Shown here in pieces: positions 16,907 to 24,544 of a stretch of 64,000 bases of DNA. Origin of the DNA: JAQUGA01 sp038210985. Lineage in GTDB: Bacteria; Bacteroidota; Bacteroidia; Bacteroidales; WCHB1-69. Location of the stretch: the NCBI GenBank assembly GCA_038210985.1, contig JBBQWB010000003.1, positions 1 to 64,000 on the forward strand, in the 5' to 3' direction. Position 1 is the first letter of the stretch, and the number at the start of each line of letters is the position of its first letter. A program made the position numbers and the translations under genes. The notes beneath the pieces are model-generated. The model searched no databases. It worked only from the letters and a program-made list of their open reading frames with translations, and was not told where the DNA came from.

Positions 16907-19549
16907 TTAATTAAATTTTGCACCTAAAGTAACGGTTTTTTTTGTTCGGGTAACTTTACCATCTATCGACCATAATTCGATGAAAACTATGTAAATACCG
17001 ACAGATGCTCGTAATTTATCTTCGTTGGTTCCGTCCCATGAATAAACACCTTCGGTGGATAATAAATCATTGTTAACCAATTGTTTTATTTTTTGTCCCG
17101 AACTCGAATAAATCCAAATATTTGCTCGATATCCAGATTCGCCTAATTTATAACCAATAAAAAGCAAGTCGTTATTTCCATCGTTATCTGGCGTAAATAT
17201 TTGAGGTTCAATAGTAAATGTTTCATCTGTTTGAATAAAATCTGAAAATTGAGAATTTTTATATCCAGGAGTTCCATAGCCAACCTGCGATGAAGCCGAG
17301 TGCCAATTTGAATTATTTTGTGTTGGTTGATTCGGATTCACTCTTTCTAAAGATACACCTTTTGTAGTTCGAAGTAATGGATAATGCATGCTTACATCGT
17401 ACACTAATAAATCGATATTTACAAAGTTTGTATCTTGAATCATCACAGTTCCAGCATCGTTGTTATAAGTTGGAAATGATGTCATTTGAATAAAGTTTGA
17501 TGAGCTAAATGTAATATACGAATTTTTTACAACTTGAGTGTTTGATGAAAGCAAAACGTAATCACTAGGGAACATTACAAATCCATTGGGGGCAATAGTA
17601 TATAATTGAGAGCTGCTAGATGTGATTGAACCTAATTTGAGTTTGCTTAAATCAATATATTTATTCGATTTATTGTATATTTCGATATAATCCACACTGC
17701 CGTCTAAAGGGTTTGAAAGTACTTCATTTATAACAATGTCGCCAACTTGCGCAGGAACTGGCACCGCAAAAGCTACGCTTGAATGCAAGGCAATATAATT
17801 TCCAACACAGTCAGTTATAGTATCCGTAATTGTTAAGTTGTAAGTTGTATTTTGTTGAAATTCTTGGGTAAAAGTAAGCGTAACAAATTTCAATTTAGGA
17901 TCATCCGAAACAATTAAAGCAGGATTGCCAATTCCTTTATCAATTGTAAAATTTGAAAGATTGAAAAAGGTGGCGTTATCCATACTTTCGGAAAAGAAAA
18001 CTCGAACGGTATTTTGGTCCAAAGCAACGGCATTAATTAGGCTTGGATTAATTAAATCTGGATTTGAAGCAAAAATAGAGTTTTGTGTTCCGGGGGTGCC
18101 TCCGCTCGGATTGGTAGAGGCTTTCCAATTTGTTTGTTCCGCACAAGGATTGTTTGGGTCAATCATTTCCAGCGACCAGCCTCCATCTTTTTTTAAGTTG
18201 TTTTGATACCAAGAGCTAGAAAAAGAAACTGAATGAATAGTAATATTTTCGGGACTGATAAGGGATATATTTTGACCATCGTTTGTAATTGAAAGTGTTG
18301 AAACAGCAAGAGTGCTTCCGAACGGATCCATCAAACCTTGGTTAGCTACCGAACAAATTATTAAATACGAATTTGCTTGTAAAATAAACAAAGGAAGAAT
18401 CTTTGTGGTAGTTCCAATTTTTAGCATCCATCCGTTTAAATTTATAGGCAAATTTGTTCGATTGTATAATTCAACATATTCAACATCGGGTAATCCAACT
18501 AAAGGTGTTGGATCAGCCATAATTTCGTTAACGACAACATCCCAAGTGGAAGCAGCATATCTCGAAAAGGCAATATTAACAGGAACTATTTGATTTTCAG
18601 ATAAATCTTTAATTCCACTAATTAAAATGTGATATAAAGTATTTACAGCAAATTCGTTGTCGAAATTTAAAGTGATGCTTTTCGGAAACAATGGGTCAAA
18701 AACAGCCGATGTAGGGGAACCAACAGAATTGTCAACCAAATAGTTGGCAATATTTGTGATGCTTGATTGTTGAATAAATTCAGAAAATTCTACTAATAAT
18801 GAAGTAGGACTTGAAACATTAACCGACACAAGAGTAGGAGGAGTGATGTCTTTTTCGATGTTTCCAACAAAAATATCATCGAAATAAAAATTTGTTTTAT
18901 TGCTCGAAGTAAACTTACAATAAACGCCAGAGTATCCAACTGGATTAATTGAGTTATCCAAGGCCGACCCTTCTAAATTATAAGCTGTTCCGCCAATCGA
19001 ATCGGTGTATAACGTCCACAATCCTTGATTGTTTCGCAAAACTTTTACTCGGATGTTACGACTAACTGTGGTTGTTGTAACCGACCCATAAATTACTTTT
19101 GTGATGCTTGTTCCAACTTGTTTGCATAGATAAACACTATCCTTTGAGCTATTGTTGTCGTCGCCAAATTGAATAAAAAATCCATTTAAAGGTCCAGCTA
19201 AGTTATCACTGTCTGAAGTTAAATAAAATCGGGCATTATTAGTTGTTGATGTGCCACTGGATAAACTCAAACGAACCCAAAAACGCCATTCAATGCTGTC
19301 CAAACTGCTTAATTGATTTTGAAACCTAAGATGAGAAATACCTGCTTGAGTAGCATTAAGTTGTAATCTAGGTTTTGCGCTCCATGTGGAAGATGAGTAC
19401 GTAGAAATTTGAAATAAGGTGTCGTCTCCCGTCCAAGTTGGGTTTACAGTGAAGTTTCCATCCGAAAAATCTTCTGTAATTTGTGCTTTAATATTGCAAT
19501 TTGCAAAAATAATTAGCAAGGATAGAAGAAAAATAGTTTTTTTTGCCAT
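16907..19549 (-). CDS. T9SS-secreted protein with lamin-tail and Ig-like domains (type B sorting domain)
   Basis: The 880-residue product has a signal peptide (MAKKTIFLLSLLIIFANC region, ending KAQ). An N-terminal beta-sandwich with ConA/LamG-like features (about 20-230) is followed by SbsA-type Ig-like domains (PPTLVSVNVSSPTSLLVEFS; a second near 490-590) alternating with two lamin-tail domains (VVNEIMADPTPLVGLPDVEY and IVINEVLSNPLDGSVDYIEI). The C-terminus (IFTPDNDGNNDLLFIGYKLG through the WDGTNEDKLRASVGIY strand) is a gliding-motility/CHU_C type B sorting domain for the type IX system. No catalytic motif is seen, so a structural or adhesive surface role is likely. It ends 32 nt before the start of the giant protease gene on the same strand, so these may be cotranscribed. 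Confidence 0.87.
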   Translation of the reverse strand: MAKKTIFLLSLLIIFANCNIKAQITEDFSDGNFTVNPTWTGDDTLFQISTYSSSTWSAKPRLQLNATQAGISHLRFQNQLSSLDSIEWRFWVRLSLSSGTSTTNNARFYLTSDSDNLAGPLNGFFIQFGDDNNSSKDSVYLCKQVGTSITKVIYGSVTTTTVSRNIRVKVLRNNQGLWTLYTDSIGGTAYNLEGSALDNSINPVGYSGVYCKFTSSNKTNFYFDDIFVGNIEKDITPPTLVSVNVSSPTSLLVEFSEFIQQSSITNIANYLVDNSVGSPTSAVFDPLFPKSITLNFDNEFAVNTLYHILISGIKDLSENQIVPVNIAFSRYAASTWDVVVNEIMADPTPLVGLPDVEYVELYNRTNLPINLNGWMLKIGTTTKILPLFILQANSYLIICSVANQGLMDPFGSTLAVSTLSITNDGQNISLISPENITIHSVSFSSSWYQNNLKKDGGWSLEMIDPNNPCAEQTNWKASTNPSGGTPGTQNSIFASNPDLINPSLINAVALDQNTVRVFFSESMDNATFFNLSNFTIDKGIGNPALIVSDDPKLKFVTLTFTQEFQQNTTYNLTITDTITDCVGNYIALHSSVAFAVPVPAQVGDIVINEVLSNPLDGSVDYIEIYNKSNKYIDLSKLKLGSITSSSSQLYTIAPNGFVMFPSDYVLLSSNTQVVKNSYITFSSSNFIQMTSFPTYNNDAGTVMIQDTNFVNIDLLVYDVSMHYPLLRTTKGVSLERVNPNQPTQNNSNWHSASSQVGYGTPGYKNSQFSDFIQTDETFTIEPQIFTPDNDGNNDLLFIGYKLGESGYRANIWIYSSSGQKIKQLVNNDLLSTEGVYSWDGTNEDKLRASVGIYIVFIELWSIDGKVTRTKKTVTLGAKFN

Positions 19550-19640
19550 AATGTATATTGTAATAAGGATAACAAAGATAGGTAGAAAATATTAAACCAA
19601 AAGGATTTTTTTATTGTGATGCTAAAATTAATGAATTTAT

Positions 19641-19648
19641 TACTTTTG
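19641..19648 (+). promoter_or_regulatory. Putative -7 box (TAnnTTTG) for asd
   Basis: TACTTTTG matches the -7 consensus and ends 22 nt before the asd ATG. The nearest upstream TTG is 24 nt away, outside the usual spacing, so this is a weak call. Confidence 0.4.
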
Positions 19649-19670
19649 TCAATAATTAATCAAAAATAAT

Positions 19671-20663
19671 ATGAAAATAGCAATAGTTGGTGCTACTGGT
19701 TTAGTTGGCACAAAGATTTTAAAAGTTTTAGAAGAAAATGGTCATAATAAGCATGAAATTATTTTAGCTGCTTCGGAAAAATCGATAGGAAAAAAACTAA
19801 TTATTGCAGGAAAAGAGATTGATGTTATTTCCATTTCAGATGCGGTGGATAAAAAACCAGATGTGGCAATTTTTTCGGCTGGTTCGACTGTTTCCAAACA
19901 ATGGGCTCAAATTTTTGCGAATAACGGATGTTGGGTTATTGATAATTCTTCGGCTTGGCGGATGGATGAAAATATTCCATTGGTTGTTCCCGAAGTGAAT
20001 CCACATCATATTGACGGAACATCGAAAATCATTGCCAATCCAAACTGTTCAACAATCCAAATGGTAGTAGCTTTAGCTCCTTTGCATAAAGCATATCGAA
20101 TAAAAAGACTAGTAATTTCAACCTATCAATCCGTAACTGGAACTGGCGTAAAAGCAGTTAAGCAATTGATGGACGAAAGGGCAGGAGTTGAGGTTGAAAA
20201 AGTTTACCCTCATCCAATCGACCTAAATTTGATTCCTCATGGTGGTGATTTTATGGAAGATGGCTACACCTCAGAAGAAGTAAAATTAGTAAATGAAACT
20301 CGTAAGATTTTAGGCGATAATTCGCTTGCTATTACTGCAACGGTGGTTCGTGTTCCGGTTGTTGGCGGACACTCCGAATCGGTTAACGTAGAGTTTTATA
20401 ATGATTTTGACATACAAGATGTGAAACATTTGCTAGGAAATTCAAAGGGAATCGAATTGCAAGATAATCCATCCACTTTTGAGTATCCAATGCCGCTGTT
20501 TTCAAAAGATAAAAACGAAGTTTTTGTAGGACGAATTCGTCGTGATTTTTCGCAAGCAAACACCTTAAATATGTGGATTGTAGCCGATAATCTACGAAAA
20601 GGTGCAGCCACTAATGCCGTGCAAATTTTAGAAAGTTTGATGGAAAATGGGAAAGTGAAATAA
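19671..20663 (+). CDS. asd: Aspartate-semialdehyde dehydrogenase
   Basis: This 330-residue cytoplasmic enzyme reduces aspartyl phosphate to aspartate semialdehyde, the branch point to lysine/diaminopimelate, threonine and methionine. The N-terminal NADP-binding loop is AIVGATGLVGTKIL. The catalytic cysteine is Cys126 in ANPNCSTIQMV, and the downstream TYQSVTGTG and HSESVNVEF segments are typical of the family. The length is standard. It is transcribed alone between two large minus-strand genes; its 3' side runs into a block of palindromic repeats and a MITE-like element. Confidence 0.97.
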   Translation: MKIAIVGATGLVGTKILKVLEENGHNKHEIILAASEKSIGKKLIIAGKEIDVISISDAVDKKPDVAIFSAGSTVSKQWAQIFANNGCWVIDNSSAWRMDENIPLVVPEVNPHHIDGTSKIIANPNCSTIQMVVALAPLHKAYRIKRLVISTYQSVTGTGVKAVKQLMDERAGVEVEKVYPHPIDLNLIPHGGDFMEDGYTSEEVKLVNETRKILGDNSLAITATVVRVPVVGGHSESVNVEFYNDFDIQDVKHLLGNSKGIELQDNPSTFEYPMPLFSKDKNEVFVGRIRRDFSQANTLNMWIVADNLRKGAATNAVQILESLMENGKVK

Positions 20664-20974
20664 ACGGTGATTTCTTTTCATTCCGAGGTTTCGACAGGCT
20701 CAACCACCATTCGACAGGCTCAACCTCCAGTCGATAGACTCAACCTAAAAATGGTGATTGAGCTCGTCGAAATCTCCAATAATTGGAATTCGGTTATTAG
20801 TTACCGGCTTAACATTTACCAAATACTAAAAAGTCCCTGCAAGTATACTATTTACCGTCATTTATGGTAAAATAAGTAAATAGATTTAATTTTTCCGAGG
20901 TATAAAATCATAGTGGCTGTCTAGAATGTTCAAAAATAACGCTGTTATCGGACATTATAGACGGACACTAATTA
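20664..20974. repeat. Repeat-filled convergent region downstream of asd
   Basis: From about 20690 to 20780 there are three copies of the TCGACAGGCTCAACC unit and one inverted GATTGAGCTCGTCGAAATC unit, the same family as at 8090-8275. A small hairpin TTTACC/GGTAAA occurs near 20847-20871, and an imperfect inverted repeat (GTCTAGAATGTTC with GGACATTATAGAC) spans about 20917-20963. The last 7 bp, CTAATTA (20968-20974), form the left direct repeat of the adjacent MITE-like element. No gene is supported. Confidence 0.65.
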
Positions 20975-21136
20975 GTGCCTGCAATAAAACTTAGTGTTTG
21001 ATAAGAAAACGTCAAATTCGAGGCTTTCGCTGCAACGAATTTAGGGAGTTTACTGGTGTAATCGACCTGAATTCGTTGTAAGTATAACAGCTTGTCCGAC
21101 TTTTGGCGGAAAGAAGTTGGCGTTTTCTCACAAGCA
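20975..21136 (+). repeat. MITE-like element, copy 1 (162 bp, flanked by direct repeats)
   Basis: This non-coding element has a 136-bp core (20993-21128) that matches the reverse complement of the copy at 40656-40817 with one mismatch. It carries nested inverted repeats: GAAAACGTCAAATTC (21005-21019) with GAAGTTGGCGTTTTC (21113-21127), and CAACGAATT (21033-21041) with AATTCGTTG (21070-21078). It is flanked by the direct repeat CTAATTA (20968-20974 and 21137-21143), extendable to 9 bp, which looks like a target duplication. The right repeat includes the stop codon of the TlpA-like gene. No transposase is present, so mobilisation would be in trans. Confidence 0.7.
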
Positions 21137-21140
21137 CTAA

Positions 21141-22544
21141 TTATAAAATTCCCTTCAGTTCGTCTAATAGTTCAGAAAAACTTGTAGGTTTCGCAACTAC
21201 TCGTTTATCTTTATCCAGTAAAACCATAGTAGGAGTGGCGTAAACGCTATAGTCGGATGCAATTTTACCATCCCAACCCATAAAATCACAATAGCTAATC
21301 CAACTAAATTTTTGTTCATTCATATACGTTTCGTATTCGGCTTTATTCAAATCGAGAGAAATTGCCACGACTTCAAAAATTTTGGTTTTTTGTTGCTGAT
21401 AAAGTGCATGAACATCTGGAAGCGTCTCTTTGCAATGATGACAAGTACTAGCCCAAAAAATCACGATGGTATAAGGAGCATCAATACTGGATAAAGAAAT
21501 CGATTTGCCATCCGAACTAAACTTGAATCCTGGTGCTTTTTGTCCAGTTGCAAGTTTTTTAAACGCATCCAAACGCATTTTTAAACGACTATTTTGTTTG
21601 GCTTCATCTTCACAACTTTCTTGAATCATATAATGTTCGGCAATGTGCGTAAGAACTATTTCCATGTCGAGATATTCAAAGCCTTTGATGATGTAATTCC
21701 GAATCATTGAAAAAACACGGTCGTTGGCTTTGGCTTTAGTAAAAATAGTGTCGATAGCCGTGATAAATTTCTTTTGTTGCTCGGGTTTACTTATTCCATA
21801 TTCTATATTCATCTTTACAAAACCAAATGAATGGGTCGTAAATAAGTCGCAAAACAGAAGATTTGTGTCTTTAAAATCGATAAAATCGAAGTAATGTGTT
21901 TTAATAAAAACCTGCATTTCTTCTTCACTAAGACCAATAGGAGGCATTGCCGAACGTGTAGATTTAATGTAACGAAAAGCAAAACTACCCAAATTGTTTA
22001 CTAATAATTTTTCGGTGTATGAATTTTGTTTTGCACGAATTTGATTGTATTTCTCTTCAATAACTTTCCGAAAATTATCATTTTCTTCCAATAAAGTGAA
22101 TGCTTGCGATAGTGCTTGAAGTTGTTGCCATACTTTTACATCATTTCTAGTATATTCGTATAGTATTTTATTTTCTAGCGATTGAATAAATTTTAAACTA
22201 TCCTGAATATTTGTAGCATCGGTTGTGAAAACAATGTTTTCGTTATTAAAAATCAGGTCGAAATAAATTTCTTTATCCCCTTGATGCCTTGGCTGAAATT
22301 CACGAAAAAATGCAATTTTATACATTCCCAAAGGTGCTTTATTGGGCAAATTTATTTGAAAACTTCCTTGCTTAACAATCGCAGAATCGATTAAAATTTT
22401 ACGTTCCCCAAAATAGCTGAAAAGATATAAATTACCTTCATATCCCTTGATGTTCCCCGATATTTTATAGGACTGTGCAGACGTAAATTCGGCACTAAAC
22501 AGCTGAATAACAATAATTAGCACACTTAAAAATTGTTTTTTCAT
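21141..22544 (-). CDS. TlpA-family thiol-disulfide protein with N-terminal DUF4369-like domain
   Basis: The 467-residue product has a signal peptide (MKKQFLSVLIIVIQLFSAEF region, cleavage near TSAQS), an N-terminal beta domain typical of Bacteroidota TlpA proteins (YKISGNIKGYEGNLYLFSYF), a helical middle segment (about 130-330) and a C-terminal thioredoxin fold from about 335. The redox pair is Cys368 and Cys371 in STCHHCKETLP, with cis-Pro in VYATPTMVLLD. It would act as a periplasmic reductase or redox relay. The CHHC dipeptide is oxidase-like (DsbA uses CPHC), so the direction of electron flow is uncertain. Its stop codon lies inside the direct repeat of an inserted MITE-like element. Confidence 0.9.
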   Translation of the reverse strand: MKKQFLSVLIIVIQLFSAEFTSAQSYKISGNIKGYEGNLYLFSYFGERKILIDSAIVKQGSFQINLPNKAPLGMYKIAFFREFQPRHQGDKEIYFDLIFNNENIVFTTDATNIQDSLKFIQSLENKILYEYTRNDVKVWQQLQALSQAFTLLEENDNFRKVIEEKYNQIRAKQNSYTEKLLVNNLGSFAFRYIKSTRSAMPPIGLSEEEMQVFIKTHYFDFIDFKDTNLLFCDLFTTHSFGFVKMNIEYGISKPEQQKKFITAIDTIFTKAKANDRVFSMIRNYIIKGFEYLDMEIVLTHIAEHYMIQESCEDEAKQNSRLKMRLDAFKKLATGQKAPGFKFSSDGKSISLSSIDAPYTIVIFWASTCHHCKETLPDVHALYQQQKTKIFEVVAISLDLNKAEYETYMNEQKFSWISYCDFMGWDGKIASDYSVYATPTMVLLDKDKRVVAKPTSFSELLDELKGIL

Positions 22545-22568
22545 GGTTTAAATTGATTTAAAACAGGA

Positions 22569-22596
22569 CAAAGGTATTGAAAAATCTTTAAGTCAA
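22569..22596 (-). promoter_or_regulatory. Promoter for the TlpA-like gene
   Basis: On the minus strand TTG (22594-22596), 17 nt, then TACCTTTG (22569-22576) fits the Bacteroidota TTG-N17-20-TAnnTTTG pattern. The leader would be about 20 nt. Confidence 0.6.
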
Positions 22597-22629
22597 CTTC
22601 TGAAAAATGCTTTTTTGTGGTTGATTTTC

Positions 22630-22855
22630 AACTTATCCTCATCAGAGTCCTCTGCGAGAGACTCTGATGGAGGTTTTTAATGGGATTCTGATTTCAGAGT
22701 CCTTCATTCCTCATCAGAGTCCTCTGCGAGAGACTCTGATGGAGAATGGGACTCTGATTTTTCATTCCTCAAGAGTCTCCTTCATTCCTCATCAGAGTCT
22801 CCTGAAAGGGACTCTGATGGAAAGGGACTCTGATGGAAAGGGACTCTGATGGAGA
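22630..22855. repeat. AGAGTC/GACTCT palindromic repeat cluster
   Basis: This block lies in the 705-bp divergent gap between the TlpA-like gene and the radical SAM gene. It contains repeated palindromes, for example CATCAGAGTC (22640-22649) with GACTCTGATG (22660-22669), the same unit again at about 22712-22741, a variant with CTCCTGAAAGGGACTC at about 22789-22819, and several half units. The same family occurs at 47973-48079. ORFs through it are repeat artefacts. Confidence 0.75.
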
Positions 22856-23249
22856 TGTTTTGGCTGTAATTTTAGAAATTATTCTATCGATTAAATTTAG
22901 GAATACTCATTTCCAGAGCTTGTTCGGATTTGTAATCCGTACAAACAAAAAATTGCTCAGAATACAAAATAAGTTCGGATTACAAATCCGAGCAAACGGA
23001 GTCGTCATCCTGATTCGCCACGGCGAAGTCGAAGGAAGGCTGCGGATGCTTCGACAGGCTAAAAACAAGTAAACCTTAGTTCAACCTCCGAGTTTACTGC
23101 CAAAATAGTACGCAAATTCAATGAATAATAGTTTTCAATTAAATGCTTTTTATGTTCATTTAGGATAAGTAAATAGAAATTAAGAATTTTAAATAAAGTT
23201 ACCTTGAAAATATTTCATACTTTTATATCCTAAAACAAAAAGTAATGAT
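22856..23249. repeat. Intergenic region with TTCGGATT and other short repeats
   Basis: Around 22918-23002 there are two TTCGGATTTGTAATCCG / TTCGGATTACAAATCCG units, related to the palindrome at 6225-6247. A GATTCGCCACGGCGAAGTC palindrome and a TCGACAGGCT fragment follow at about 23011-23062. The rest is AT-rich leader for the radical SAM gene, with a possible -7 box TACTTTTA at 23218. No gene is supported. Confidence 0.6.
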
Positions 23250-24026
23250 ATGAGTGGAATTTTGTGGGATGATTTGGTTTTTGGTCCAATAAAAAGCAGA
23301 CGATTGGGCAATTCTTTGGGCGTTAATTTATTGCCTGGCAATAATAAAATATGCACGTTTAATTGTGTTTACTGCGAATGTGGTTGGGGCGATTCGCCTA
23401 AGCAATTAAGCTTGAACTTTCACAATAAAAAGGACATTTTAATTGCTTTGGAAAATAAACTTAAGGAACTAAAGTTTAACGATTTTGTTTTAAACAGCAT
23501 TACATTTGCTGGCAACGGTGAACCTACCATGCATCCCGATTTTGCGGACATTGTGGATGAAGTTATAAAGCTTCGAAAGCAATATTTTCCCGAAACCATC
23601 ATTACTTGTTTATCCAATTCAACCATGATTGGCGACGAGTCTATACGCAATGCTTTGCTTAAACTAGATAATCCATGGATGAAACTCGATGCTGGAAGTC
23701 AACGAATGTTTCAGCTTATTAATCAATCATTTGACAAAATTAAAATTAAAGATGTAGTTGAAAATTTGCAAAAAATGAGTGGTGAAATATCGATTCAGAC
23801 GCTAATGTTGCGAGGTATAATCGATGGCGAAGCAATAGACAATACTCAAGGTGAGGAATTGGATTTATGGATTTCGCATTTGCTAAAAATTAAACCCATT
23901 CGAGTAATTTTATATCCAATTGACAGAGAAACACCACTATCGAAAATCGAAAAAATCTCGAAGGATGAGCTTGAAAGTATTGCCAATAAGCTTCGCTTAA
24001 TTGGACTTGAGACACTTGTTTTTTAA
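23250..24026 (+). CDS. Radical SAM protein (COG0731-like)
   Basis: The 258-residue product has the radical SAM cluster motif CTFNCVYC (Cys35, Cys39, Cys42), which binds a [4Fe-4S] cluster and S-adenosylmethionine. It is preceded by FGPIKSRRLGNSLGVNLLP, the N-terminus shared with the wyosine-synthase-like group of short radical SAM proteins in bacteria. The glycine-rich SAM-binding segment is ITFAGNGEPTMHP. It lacks C-terminal auxiliary clusters visible as extra cysteine sets. The reaction is unknown: the family label is by similarity and bacteria do not make wyosine. A small repeat protein starts 12 nt downstream, in the same probable operon. Confidence 0.87.
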   Translation: MSGILWDDLVFGPIKSRRLGNSLGVNLLPGNNKICTFNCVYCECGWGDSPKQLSLNFHNKKDILIALENKLKELKFNDFVLNSITFAGNGEPTMHPDFADIVDEVIKLRKQYFPETIITCLSNSTMIGDESIRNALLKLDNPWMKLDAGSQRMFQLINQSFDKIKIKDVVENLQKMSGEISIQTLMLRGIIDGEAIDNTQGEELDLWISHLLKIKPIRVILYPIDRETPLSKIEKISKDELESIANKLRLIGLETLVF

Positions 24027-24038
24027 TAAAGAATTTGT

Positions 24039-24458
24039 ATGAATTGTTTAAGTGATTACGATGTAAAAGTTCTACTGGCTTTTGGGGAGTCGTTAAAGAA
24101 AAACAAAAAGTTTTTCCAATGGCTTATGGAAAATGGATTTCCTGAGCTTGGAGCACTTTCGGCAGCAATAAATTCAGATTCTGAAGCATTAAAATGGCTT
24201 TTAAAAAGCAAATTTCCTGAGTTTGGAGTGTTAAGCAATGCAATTGATGGCGAAGAAAACGCTTTTTTATGGCTTAAAAAACACAATTGCGATTTTTTAC
24301 TTCGCTTTGCTTTAGCATGCCGAAAGGATGATAAAGCAATAAAATGGTTTGTTGCAAACGACTTAAAATTATTTATTCAATTTATTCAAATGATTCATGT
24401 CATTTTACAACAACAAATTGATGACTCGGCAGATGTGCATAGAAGGAGAATAACCTAA
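24039..24458 (+). CDS. Small protein of about 33-residue helical repeats, unknown function
   Basis: I do not recognise this 139-residue family. It contains at least three units of about 33 residues with the pattern A-[LF]-x-W-L-x4-F-P-E-x-G-x-L-S-x-A-I (FFQWLMENGFPELGALSAAI; ALKWLLKSKFPEFGVLSNAI; AFLWLKKHNCDFLLRFALAC), then a partial fourth (AIKWFVANDLKLFIQF). This suggests a short alpha-solenoid, perhaps ankyrin-like in layout, used for protein binding. There is no signal peptide or membrane helix, so it is cytoplasmic. It starts 12 nt after the radical SAM gene and may be a partner or a substrate of that enzyme, but that is only inference from position. Confidence 0.72.
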   Translation: MNCLSDYDVKVLLAFGESLKKNKKFFQWLMENGFPELGALSAAINSDSEALKWLLKSKFPEFGVLSNAIDGEENAFLWLKKHNCDFLLRFALACRKDDKAIKWFVANDLKLFIQFIQMIHVILQQQIDDSADVHRRRIT

Positions 24459-24498
24459 TCTATTAGGATGAAAATAATACTTTTAGTTTAAAAAATAC

Positions 24499-24527
24499 TT
24501 GATATAAATATTTTTATCATACTTTTA
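24499..24527 (+). promoter_or_regulatory. Possible promoter for the second giant protease
   Basis: TTG (24499-24501), 18 nt, then TACTTTTA (24520-24527), one mismatch from TAnnTTTG. The ATG is 17 nt further on. Confidence 0.4.
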
Positions 24528-24544
24528 CAACTAAAATTTGCAGC

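Noticed and set aside
22630..22855. CRISPR-like appearance of regularly repeated AGAGTC units
   Set aside because: The units are palindromic, differ in length, are not separated by unique spacers of constant size, and there are no cas genes.
22667..23072. ORFs of 60 and 79 codons in the divergent gap
   Set aside because: They translate the AGAGTC and TTCGGATT repeats (repeated ESFIPHQS-type peptide), not a gene.
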